A DNA stretch of 64,000 bases from Reichenbachiella carrageenanivorans. Lineage in GTDB: Bacteria > Bacteroidota > Bacteroidia > Cytophagales > Cyclobacteriaceae. Made by a program: the position numbers and the translations under genes. The stretch is taken from contig NZ_CP106735.1 of assembly GCF_025639805.1 (NCBI RefSeq), positions 4,063,501 to 4,127,500 of the forward strand. Direction: 5' to 3'. The notes under the pieces were generated by a model. That model ran no database searches and was not told the origin of the DNA. It saw only the letters and a program-made list of their open reading frames with translations. How positions within the stretch are numbered: position 1 is the stretch's first letter; each line of letters starts with the position of its first letter. Below, piece after piece: positions 29,730 to 36,743 of the stretch.

Positions 29730-30155
29730 TTAATTGCTATTTAATAATTCTTCTTCAAATTGATTTTCTTCATTCAGTTGCCAAGAGGCAGTGTTTTCCA
29801 CCTGATTCTCGTTGACTGAGACAATGATGTACGAAAAAAATGGTACAGCTTGCTTCAGGTCATGCTCCGACGGTATCGCTGGGTGCAGAGGGTGCGAATG
29901 AAATACCCCCAATAATTCTACTTGATTCGAAAGGGCGTATCGTTCGGCCTTCATATAATCCAATGGGTTTACTTCAAATCGTCTACGCTGGTCTCCTTCC
30001 TTGCTATTTTCTAACGGGCTATACTCTGTAACGTTTTTCGCACCTTCACTAGACTGGCCATAGAAGAAACCTACGCATTCGTTGGGAAAAACAGCCAAAG
30101 CATGTCTATGCATTTCAGCCAATACTTCTTCAGATACTTGTATTTGTTTTTTCAT
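29730..30155 (-). CDS. mec: JAMM/MPN metalloprotease, Mec-like (CysO-cysteine peptidase)
   Basis: 141 residues. The complete JAMM zinc motif is visible: the Glu of PNECVGFFYG (~27) and HSHPLHPAIPSEHD (~87-100), giving the His, His, Asp ligands and the conserved Ser. The size fits the minimal prokaryotic JAMM enzymes (Mec+, QbsD, HcyD). In mycobacteria Mec releases cysteine from the CysO-Cys adduct. In the QbsD and HcyD systems the relative removes extra residues after Gly-Gly. Here both activities could be needed, because the carrier ends Gly-Gly-Ile-Asn. It is the second gene of the operon, 5 bases after the cysteine synthase. The C-terminal ~20 residues are Glu/Asn-rich. Confidence 0.9.
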   Translation of the reverse strand: MKKQIQVSEEVLAEMHRHALAVFPNECVGFFYGQSSEGAKNVTEYSPLENSKEGDQRRRFEVNPLDYMKAERYALSNQVELLGVFHSHPLHPAIPSEHDLKQAVPFFSYIIVSVNENQVENTASWQLNEENQFEEELLNSN

Positions 30156-30160
30156 TCTCT

Positions 30161-31090
30161 TTAAAACAAAGACTTGATCACTTCGCTATATTTCTCGGCA
30201 TTGTCTGGGAAAAGCGTTACTATCACTCCCTCGTCCAATTCATCTGCTAATTGTAAAGATCCTTTCAAGTTGGCAGCTGCGGATGGGCTGATCATCAACC
30301 CTTCTTTTTTAGCGGCTAGTTTCAAAGTTTCATAAGCATCGAATGTATCTACATTCATGAATCGATCAGCCAAAGAAGGGTCGTAGATTCCTGGTACCTT
30401 GGCTGTCTCCATGTCCTTCCATCCTTCTAGGCCGTGTAGTGCACCGTCTGGCTGCAAGGCGATGGTCGTAATATCACTATTCACCTCTTTCAATCTCTTG
30501 CTGATACCCGTAAATGACCCCGTGGTACCCAGACCAGTTACAAAGTGAGTAATTTCACCACTCACCTTCGCCAAAATCTCCTCGCTTGTCGTCTCGTAAT
30601 GAGCCTTCCAGTTGTTTTCGTTTCCATACTGATCCGCCAAAAAATATTTGTCTGGTTCATTCTGGTATAGCTCCAAAGCTTTCTCCTGTGCTTCGTCTGT
30701 AGAACCAAACTTAGAGGTATATACGATAGTAACACCCAAACCTTTCAAAAGCATTTTTCTTTCCCAAGAGGCATTTTCTGGCAAGCAGATCGTGACTGGA
30801 ATACCGAGCCTTGCTCCGATAGTTGCGTAGGCAATAGCCGTATTGCCGCTAGAAGCATCCAAAAGGATTTTACCATGACCAAGGTCTCCATTCAAAATCG
30901 CTTGTTTAATAATATTGTAAGCTGGTCTCGCTTTTACGCTTCCGCCAAATTGCATCCATTCGAGCTTGGCTAATATACGTACCGACTTCTTTGGAGAGAC
31001 GTGCTGTAGTTCATACAAAGGTGTATTCCCGATGTGGTTGCCCAAGGCTAATACACTTTCAATAATTTCTGATTCTTGACTGATAACCAT
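30161..31090 (-). CDS. cysM: PLP-dependent cysteine synthase, CysM-like
   Basis: 309 residues of the fold-type II PLP family. Visible are GNTPLYEL, the Schiff-base Lys in FGGSVKARPAYNII (~52), the phosphate cup region DASSGNTAIAYA, GLGTTGSFTGISKRL (the GTGGT-like loop), and the PLP-N1 Ser region MISPSAAANLKGSL. In mycobacterial CysM an Arg in the EPRYGEG segment reads the substrate phosphate; the aligned stretch here is QPDGALHGLEGWKDM without that Arg. The acceptor may therefore be O-acetylserine or another activated serine. As the first gene of an operon with Mec-like, CysO-like and MoeZ-like genes it probably uses carrier-bound sulfur. It follows the poly-Cys leader and attenuator. Confidence 0.9.
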   Translation of the reverse strand: MVISQESEIIESVLALGNHIGNTPLYELQHVSPKKSVRILAKLEWMQFGGSVKARPAYNIIKQAILNGDLGHGKILLDASSGNTAIAYATIGARLGIPVTICLPENASWERKMLLKGLGVTIVYTSKFGSTDEAQEKALELYQNEPDKYFLADQYGNENNWKAHYETTSEEILAKVSGEITHFVTGLGTTGSFTGISKRLKEVNSDITTIALQPDGALHGLEGWKDMETAKVPGIYDPSLADRFMNVDTFDAYETLKLAAKKEGLMISPSAAANLKGSLQLADELDEGVIVTLFPDNAEKYSEVIKSLF

Positions 31091-31114
31091 TGTAGATACT
31101 GAGTTTTTTAAACG

Positions 31115-31150
31115 AAAAAGGCCTTACTCAATGTGAGAAAGGCCCTTTTT
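31115..31150 (-). terminator. Attenuator terminator upstream of the cysteine operon
   Basis: On the minus strand the arms 31150-31134 and 31130-31115 pair along ~15 bp (one bulged G, one T/T mismatch) around a 3-base loop, and the hairpin ends in GGCCTTTTT. It lies 22 bases after the stop of the poly-Cys leader frame and 24 bases before the cysM start. It is about 255 bases past the lhgO gene, so it fits a leader attenuator better than an lhgO terminator. Confidence 0.85.
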
Positions 31151-31258
31151 ATATTTTTATCTTCTGATAATTCTATAAAGTATAACTTTCCCATAAACAC
31201 CAATTAGGTGCACAACAGCAACAACATGCCATCATCGCGTTTTGAATTGTGTTTATGG
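31134..31258 (-). promoter_or_regulatory. Cysteine attenuation leader: alternative RNA hairpins
   Basis: Three pairings are visible in the minus-strand RNA. (1) 31258-31245 (CCATAAACACAATT) pairs with 31205-31191 (AATTGGTGTTTATGG), 14 bp with one bulged base, enclosing the leader start codons and Cys codons in its loop. (2) The terminator at 31115-31150. (3) A competing 8-bp pairing (one G-U) of 31193-31186 (TGGGAAAG) with 31141-31134 (CTTTCTCA), which uses the terminator's 5' arm. A ribosome stalled on the Cys codons would block pairing 1 and free the segment for pairing 3, so preventing termination. The pairings are read directly; the switching is inferred. Confidence 0.7.
31173..31235 (-). 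CDS. Poly-cysteine leader peptide of the cysM operon
   Basis: A 20-codon frame (ATG at 31233-31235, TAG at 31173-31175) encoding a peptide that begins MMACCCCCAP and ends CLWESYTL. Five Cys codons in a row (TGT TGT TGC TGT TGT, 31212-31226) and a sixth nearby in 20 residues are far beyond chance. The position, directly before an intrinsic terminator and a cysteine-biosynthesis operon, is that of a classic attenuation leader. A second ATG directly follows the first. The peptide is probably not functional itself. No Shine-Dalgarno site is seen, as is normal in this phylum. Confidence 0.8.
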   Translation of the reverse strand: MMACCCCCAPNWCLWESYTL

Positions 31259-31407
31259 TACTTTTTGTCTTCAATTTCCTAAATTTTGAATTCTTCAACG
31301 CAAGTTTGTCGCATTAGTTTATGAATTCATAGTTTTTTAGGAAAAAAATTAAGTAAGCGTCAATTATTTAACATTTTAATCCATCAACGACTTACAAAGT
31401 AACAAAC

Positions 31408-32601
31408 TTAAAATCGATTGATCACACGCTCGGCAATCTCTTCGCCAATAGCTAATGATGATGTGGCGGCTGGAGATGGTGCATTGCAGACGTTCACAAA
31501 ATGATCGTCTTCCAATATATGAAAATCGTCCAATAGACCTCCCGAACGATCGCATGCTTGTGCTCTAACTCCTGCTCCTCCAGTTTCCAAATCAGACTCT
31601 CGAATATCTGGAATCAGCTTTTGTAGCGCTTTAGTAAAAGCAGCTTTTGAAAATGATCGATACATCTCTCCAAAACCCGTTTTCCAATACTTCATGGCTA
31701 CTTTCTGAAATCCTGGCCAAGCCAAAGTTTCTAGGAGTTCGGGCAGATTGACATCCGACTTAGTATACCCTTCTCTAGCAAAAGCCAACACCGCATTAGG
31801 CCCTGCTTCTATCCCTCCATTCATCATACGAGTGAAATGCACTCCTAGGAATGGGAAATTCGGATCTGGCACGGGATAAATTAGGTTTTTCACCAAATGC
31901 TTGCTTGTTTTTTTGAGCTGATAATACTCTCCTCTAAATGGCACAATCTTAAGATCTGGCTTGAGCGGAGTCATCTTAGCTACTTTGTCTGAATAGAGCC
32001 CTGCACAGTTTACCACAAGCTTAGCTTTATAGGTATTAGTGTGTGTAATGATTTCGCTAGAAGAGCCTTTAGCTTTTATTTTTTCTACTTTTTGATTGTA
32101 ATATATCACCACTCCCTCTTCGAGCAACCTGCTCTCAAGTTTCTTACAAACTTCCTTGTAATCGATGATTCCTGTCTGTGGTACATAGATACCTTTCACT
32201 CCTGTGACATAGGGCTCGTGCGCTTTGATTTGATCAGGATCGAGCCATTTCAAATTCTTTAATCCATTCTGCTCACCACGTTCATACAAGGTCTCTAGAT
32301 AAGGAATTTCTTGGTTGTCGGTAGCTACAACGACTTTACCGCAAAGGTCATAATCTACCTCTTCTTTTCTACAAAAGGCGAGCATCAGATCGTAACCCTT
32401 GATGCAATTGGTAGCTTTGAGACTACCTGGCTTGTAGTACAGCCCTGAATGAATCACTCCACTATTATTGCCAGTCTGGTGACGGGCAGGACCTGATTCT
32501 TTTTCTAATATTGTAATGGTAAGTTTAGGAGCGTGTTGTTTGATTTGCCATGCTGTAGCTAATCCTACTATTCCTCCGCCTATGACAATGATATCCTTCA
32601 T
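31408..32601 (-). CDS. lhgO: L-2-hydroxyglutarate oxidase
   Basis: 397 residues. The N-terminal FAD dinucleotide-binding motif is VIGGGIVGLATAWQI. The LhgO signatures RHQTGNNSGVIHSGLYYKPGSLKA, KGIYVPQTGIIDYKEVC and GGAGVRAQACDRSGGLLDDF are intact, and the length is typical. It oxidises L-2-hydroxyglutarate to 2-oxoglutarate and passes electrons to the quinone pool or oxygen at the inner membrane. It follows msrB by 56 bases on the same strand. The 315-base gap downstream holds the cysteine attenuator, so it is probably a separate unit from cysM. Confidence 0.95.
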   Translation of the reverse strand: MKDIIVIGGGIVGLATAWQIKQHAPKLTITILEKESGPARHQTGNNSGVIHSGLYYKPGSLKATNCIKGYDLMLAFCRKEEVDYDLCGKVVVATDNQEIPYLETLYERGEQNGLKNLKWLDPDQIKAHEPYVTGVKGIYVPQTGIIDYKEVCKKLESRLLEEGVVIYYNQKVEKIKAKGSSSEIITHTNTYKAKLVVNCAGLYSDKVAKMTPLKPDLKIVPFRGEYYQLKKTSKHLVKNLIYPVPDPNFPFLGVHFTRMMNGGIEAGPNAVLAFAREGYTKSDVNLPELLETLAWPGFQKVAMKYWKTGFGEMYRSFSKAAFTKALQKLIPDIRESDLETGGAGVRAQACDRSGGLLDDFHILEDDHFVNVCNAPSPAATSSLAIGEEIAERVINRF

Positions 32602-32657
32602 AATAGCTTGCTAATAAGTGGCGAAAATAGCTAATGAAAGAGTGAAAACTAAATGGA

Positions 32658-33044
32658 CTAGTTTTTTTTGGTGAAATTCAATGAGACAGAATTGATACAA
32701 TAGCGCTGACCTGTTTCTGTAGGCCCATCGTTAAACACATGTCCGAGGTGCCCTCCGCAGTTGGCACAAGTGATTTCTGTACGCATCATGCCGTGAGATT
32801 GATCAAAACTTTCTTTGACAGCCTTCTTATTCAAAGATTGGTCAAAACTAGGCCAACCACACCCTGAATCAAACTTAGCCTTAGAATTAAACAATTCATT
32901 TTGACACCCCGCACAGTGGTATATCCCTTCCTCTTTATGATCATTGTACTTGCCTGTGAAGGGTCGTTCAGTCCCCTTTTGTCTCAAGATGTAGTATTCT
33001 TCATCCGACAATTTCTCTTTCCATTCTTCTTCTGATCTTTCCAT
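32658..33044 (-). CDS. msrB: Peptide-methionine (R)-S-oxide reductase
   Basis: 128 residues, complete MsrB domain. Zinc-binding pairs CAGCQNELF and CANCGGHLGHVF, the substrate motif GWPSFDQSLN, and the catalytic Cys in RYCINSVSLNF are present. It has no signal peptide, so it acts in the cytoplasm, reducing methionine-R-sulfoxide. It starts 2 bases after the barrel gene and thus belongs to the DM13-barrel-msrB transcription unit. Confidence 0.97.
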   Translation of the reverse strand: MERSEEEWKEKLSDEEYYILRQKGTERPFTGKYNDHKEEGIYHCAGCQNELFNSKAKFDSGCGWPSFDQSLNKKAVKESFDQSHGMMRTEITCANCGGHLGHVFNDGPTETGQRYCINSVSLNFTKKN

Positions 33045-33046
33045 AA

Positions 33047-33925
33047 TTACAAGTTAAGATAAACACCTACTTCATACGAAGGACTAGCAAAAATCAACTT
33101 AGCTGAATATACCGCACCATAATTGGCCGATAGGCCTATTTTATCAGTGAGATTGTAAGCGATTTCGTATGTATAACCGACGTACTCTGCATTGTTTGAA
33201 AACAAACTAGCTCCGTCTTCAAAATTCGAGTCTCCGTTGCGCAACGAATTGAGCCATCGGAGCTTGTAGACCAAAATCAGCTTTTCTTTTAAAACTGCCC
33301 CTAGTTCAAAATTGACACGAATCTCATCTGAATAGCCATTGGTTCTGTTGTTGAATTCGGCTCCTAGACTGGCAAACACATTCACCCCTCCAAAAGTCTT
33401 AGCCGTACTTGCAGTCAACCCTACGATTTGGTTGAATTCGCCATCTCCAGTGAGCAGAGGAACTACATTGTCGTCATTGCGATCATAATCACTTTTGCCC
33501 AATGGCAAACCAAGCCATATGTGCGCACTAAGTACAATTGGTTTGTCCACGATCAAACCGTACTTTACTCCAATATTCGTATCACCGATAGAATTGACTG
33601 CATCACCTTTTATAGTGACCTCCCCTGTGCCTTTAGACACTACTTCATTGTTGAACGAGCGACTAAAAAAGGGAAAATAAATTTGTGCATTCAGCCGATC
33701 TGAAATCCCGTATTCTCCGTAAATGCTGGTATTGAAAGTACCCATAGTGACATTAGGATCTACACCTCCCGTGCTGGTATAATGCTGATCGGCTACCACC
33801 CACCATTGACTGATTTTGAAATAACCTTTCCCTTTGGCATGCACCCAACCTCCGCCAGCTTCTGCAGCCTGTGTCCCTGATATAAGAACCAAAGCTAGAA
33901 TGGCCATTTTATGTAATTTCATCAT
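33047..33925 (-). CDS. Outer-membrane beta-barrel protein
   Basis: 292 residues with a signal peptide (MMKLHKMAILALVLISGTQAAEAGG). The mature protein starts GGGWVHAKGKGYFKISQWWVV and has alternating strands throughout, ending SYEVGVYLNL with an aromatic-aliphatic terminal strand typical for BAM substrates. It resembles the MetA/transporter-like barrels in general form; substrate unknown. It lies between a DM13 lipoprotein gene (6 bases) and msrB (2 bases). Confidence 0.8.
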   Translation of the reverse strand: MMKLHKMAILALVLISGTQAAEAGGGWVHAKGKGYFKISQWWVVADQHYTSTGGVDPNVTMGTFNTSIYGEYGISDRLNAQIYFPFFSRSFNNEVVSKGTGEVTIKGDAVNSIGDTNIGVKYGLIVDKPIVLSAHIWLGLPLGKSDYDRNDDNVVPLLTGDGEFNQIVGLTASTAKTFGGVNVFASLGAEFNNRTNGYSDEIRVNFELGAVLKEKLILVYKLRWLNSLRNGDSNFEDGASLFSNNAEYVGYTYEIAYNLTDKIGLSANYGAVYSAKLIFASPSYEVGVYLNL

Positions 33926-33931
33926 ATAAGT

Positions 33932-34612
33932 TTAGTCTAGGATTTCGCCAACACCTACTTTGACATTGAATGGTTTACAAAAATATAGCAGGTAAGCATA
34001 AGTATCTGTGTTTAGATTTTCACCTGTTACTTTATAACTATGTGCACCTGAAAATACGGTAACGGCAGACACTTGCAATGCCTGTGACACGGTATTAGGG
34101 TTATTTGAAAGGTAAACATATAGCCCTGGCAAATCAGAGGAAGCGGCATAGTTGCTACCCAACTTAATCTCCACTCCGCCTGCTATGTTTTCGATGGTAA
34201 AGTCTCCTCTCAACTGGTAACTACTGGTAGTGGCTATTGTACCCGATTTAGGATCAGAAGGAGCGAGTACGGTTTCGGTGTCAGCAGAGACTAGCAAATT
34301 TGCCATTATCTGATCGTTGTCCTTGAGATAAACAGTAATTTGAGTATCTCCCATTGCCACTGCTGTAATGACACCTTGATCATCAATAGTAATTGCGGAT
34401 GGATTAGAAGTTTCCCACCTGACTTCAGCAGCTTCTATAGCTGCTACGTGATTGAGATACCGATACATGAGGTCATAGGTATCTCCTACTTTCAAACTCA
34501 TGATAGGGTTTGTGATTTCAAGTTTTTCAGATACAATATCATCTTCGATGTCGGTGCCTATACAACCAAAAACCAGACATCCAACGAGTAGTATCGGTAT
34601 TTTAAATTTCAT
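33932..34612 (-). CDS. Lipoprotein with Big2-like and DM13 domains
   Basis: 226 residues from the ATG at 34610-34612; this start gives a lipoprotein signal (MKFKIPILLVGCLVFGCIG, lipobox VFGC). A bacterial Ig-like (Big2) domain covers ~35-110 (VRWETSNPSAITIDDQGVIT). A DM13 domain covers ~125-226: GDFTIENIAGGVEIKLG, LPGLYVYLSNN and AYLLYFCKPFNVKVGVGEI, with the characteristic single Cys near the end. DM13 is proposed in the literature to take part in electron transfer; no enzyme activity is proven. It is the first gene of a tight unit with a barrel and MsrB. Confidence 0.82.
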   Translation of the reverse strand: MKFKIPILLVGCLVFGCIGTDIEDDIVSEKLEITNPIMSLKVGDTYDLMYRYLNHVAAIEAAEVRWETSNPSAITIDDQGVITAVAMGDTQITVYLKDNDQIMANLLVSADTETVLAPSDPKSGTIATTSSYQLRGDFTIENIAGGVEIKLGSNYAASSDLPGLYVYLSNNPNTVSQALQVSAVTVFSGAHSYKVTGENLNTDTYAYLLYFCKPFNVKVGVGEILD

Positions 34613-34660
34613 AGTATCAAAACAAAACATGAATCAAATAGTTCATTTTAAATGATTGAA

Positions 34661-35455
34661 TCATTCCTGAAAGTGGTGTCGATGAAAAATGTTTGTAGGA
34701 GTGACTTTGAATGTAGATTCTCCCTGTATGTTTTTGCATTTCACTTCCAAGTCATCAAAGCCAAACACATATACATTCATCTCTACATTTAAATCTACGC
34801 TGTGTGAAAAAGCTTTTTTCAGCAAGCCCCAGTGGCTTTTAAATGCCTCCTTTTCTTTCTTTGTCATCTCTCCTATATCTTCATGAATGGTATTTGTGGA
34901 AATGAATGTTTCATCGAGTTCCAACTTCACCTCACCTATTGTGGTATTTGTACGGGCTAGTGCTTGGTCGTAGATGTGCTCAGCTAGTAAAGCATGATTT
35001 TTTATTGAAAGTAGGCTTGACTTGATGGAGTCATTCTTGAAATTATCGTATGGAAATTCACGTTCGACCCAGATATCACTGACCTCTAAAACCGAAAACA
35101 GAATGGTATCATATACGGCTAAACTGTAGATACTAATCGGCACCAATACCATAGTAAAATTCTGATGCTCGGTAAAATGTTTGACGAAAATATCTACATC
35201 TTCACCGATTTGAATATCGCCTTTTTTAAGGTTGATTGCATCGGCGTTGATTTGCCTTTCTTTAGCCAAAAACTGTCTTAAAAATTCCTTAGAGTAAGCT
35301 AGATTGTGCACAATACTTTCTACTTGCTCCAAATGGTTTTCTTTAATATAGGCCTCCATGGATTCCCCCACCTCTTCATACTGGTGCTGTGCTATGGCAT
35401 GAGTAGATAAAAGGACAAAAAGAGTAAATAAGTATTTAAATAATTTGCTGGTCAT
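34661..35455 (-). CDS. Secreted protein of unknown function
   Basis: 264 residues with a signal peptide (MTSKLFKYLFTLFVLLSTHAIAQ). The mature part is acidic with helical stretches; a moderately hydrophobic segment (TMVLVPISIYSLAVYDTILFSVL, ~100-122) is strand-like rather than a clear membrane helix. The C-terminus is His-rich (FHRHHFQE). No family recognised. It precedes the DM13 gene by 48 bases on the same strand and may share its promoter. Confidence 0.75.
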   Translation of the reverse strand: MTSKLFKYLFTLFVLLSTHAIAQHQYEEVGESMEAYIKENHLEQVESIVHNLAYSKEFLRQFLAKERQINADAINLKKGDIQIGEDVDIFVKHFTEHQNFTMVLVPISIYSLAVYDTILFSVLEVSDIWVEREFPYDNFKNDSIKSSLLSIKNHALLAEHIYDQALARTNTTIGEVKLELDETFISTNTIHEDIGEMTKKEKEAFKSHWGLLKKAFSHSVDLNVEMNVYVFGFDDLEVKCKNIQGESTFKVTPTNIFHRHHFQE

Positions 35456-35554
35456 TGAAAGTTACTATTTTGATGCTTCACAGGCTGTCTTAGCATTTCT
35501 ATAAACGCGAAGGAAACAGAGTTTGCGAAAATTAACAAATATTAGTAACCAAAG

Positions 35555-35584
35555 CCAAAGCATCAGACGAATGTAATGCTTTGG
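35555..35584 (-). terminator. Possible weak terminator after the REC/phosphatase-like gene
   Basis: A perfect 9-bp hairpin (35555-35563 with 35576-35584, 12-base loop) lies 24 bases past the regulator gene. The following T-tract is short (CTTTGGTT), so termination would be weak. Confidence 0.4.
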
Positions 35585-35608
35585 AAGCTATATATTTCTT
35601 ATACAAGA

Positions 35609-36742
35609 CTAAAGCTTGATACCCAGCATACATTTAGAATTATCTCCGCTGAGTTTTTCATTGATATGATTAGCCTGTTCTGCGAGAGGCAGTTTGGAGT
35701 AGCCTTTGAGCATTTGCAAAAAGTTTTTGCCTTCTACTGTAGGATCATCTGAAGGGATAATCTGATTGATCATTTCTTTAGAGATCAGATAGAGTGTAGA
35801 TATGTTTTCAAAAGTTTTTTGTTCTACGCTCCCATCAAAATCATTGAGATCGATACTTTCCGTAGAGCCTTTTACTGACTTTAGTTCCCCGTCGCCTAGC
35901 GCACAATAAATGTCTTGATTAGCTCCAGCATATGACACCTTTTTGGCTTTCTGATCAACCGTCACTACTGCAATATCAAATGAGCCTATATCTCCATGAG
36001 CACCAAATCTTGTTTTGATTTTCGCAGCAAGTTTCTTAATAATTTCAGCACTTTTCAGCACGCCGTCTTTGTATATCAACTCGGTCAAACTCATATTGAT
36101 GTATGAATTTAAAGCCATGGCATTCATTTTACACTTAGCACCATTATAAAACGCTGTGATCGCTTTGTCGTTTGAATGACCAAACCAATAACCATGCTGA
36201 TTAGATTGGTTTTTATCATAGACGACAAAACCATCGCTATAAATATTTACAAGATCATTTTCATTTGGCAGAAAAGAGAACACCAAATCCGCCACGTCTA
36301 TACCGTCTTTTCCTGTTTTAGCTTTGTCTTGTTTGCTTTTCTTTTCGAGTGCCTTATCAAACTCAACTTTGAGCTGATCTCTGTCCCATGGTTTAACCAA
36401 ATATTTGTCAAGTCCAAATTCATTCACAGCTCTTATAATGGCTCCTATATCGCTAAACCCAGTCATGATCATACGCACAATACTCGGGTGCTTAGGTACG
36501 ATCTTCGCCAACAAATCCACGCCTGACATGCGAGGCATTTGCTGATCTGTAATGATTAGATCTACTTTTTTTTCATTGAGAATTTCTAAGGCGTCAAAAC
36601 CATTCAAAGAGGTGTATACATTGTAATCTCTTTTGAAAGCATGCTGAAAAATCCTAAGATTGACTGGCTCATCGTCCACATACAGAATGCTATATTTTTT
36701 GACGGATTCTTTTCTTTGCGGACGTTGTAATACTAATTCCAT
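35609..36742 (-). CDS. Response regulator with degenerate PP2C/SpoIIE-like output domain
   Basis: 377 residues. The receiver domain (~15-135) is intact: YVDDEP, phospho-Asp in LIITDQQMPRMSG (~61), MTGFSD, and the Lys of YLVKPWD. The rest (~165-377) has the outline of a SpoIIE/PP2C phosphatase (FDIAVVTVDQKAKKVSYAGANQDIYCAL matches 'YxNAGHxP'). The metal-binding Asp residues appear lost: the usual GDxxGHG reads GHSNDKA, and the usual TDG of the last motif reads ISKEM. It is therefore probably a pseudophosphatase that binds a partner. It starts 1 base after the TPR kinase gene, its likely cognate kinase. Confidence 0.82.
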   Translation of the reverse strand: MELVLQRPQRKESVKKYSILYVDDEPVNLRIFQHAFKRDYNVYTSLNGFDALEILNEKKVDLIITDQQMPRMSGVDLLAKIVPKHPSIVRMIMTGFSDIGAIIRAVNEFGLDKYLVKPWDRDQLKVEFDKALEKKSKQDKAKTGKDGIDVADLVFSFLPNENDLVNIYSDGFVVYDKNQSNQHGYWFGHSNDKAITAFYNGAKCKMNAMALNSYINMSLTELIYKDGVLKSAEIIKKLAAKIKTRFGAHGDIGSFDIAVVTVDQKAKKVSYAGANQDIYCALGDGELKSVKGSTESIDLNDFDGSVEQKTFENISTLYLISKEMINQIIPSDDPTVEGKNFLQMLKGYSKLPLAEQANHINEKLSGDNSKCMLGIKL

Positions 36743-36743
36743 A

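Noticed and set aside
31115..31150. Hairpin first considered as the lhgO terminator
   Set aside because: It is about 255 bases beyond lhgO and lies right after the poly-Cys frame and before cysM, which fits attenuation better; it could still also stop lhgO read-through.
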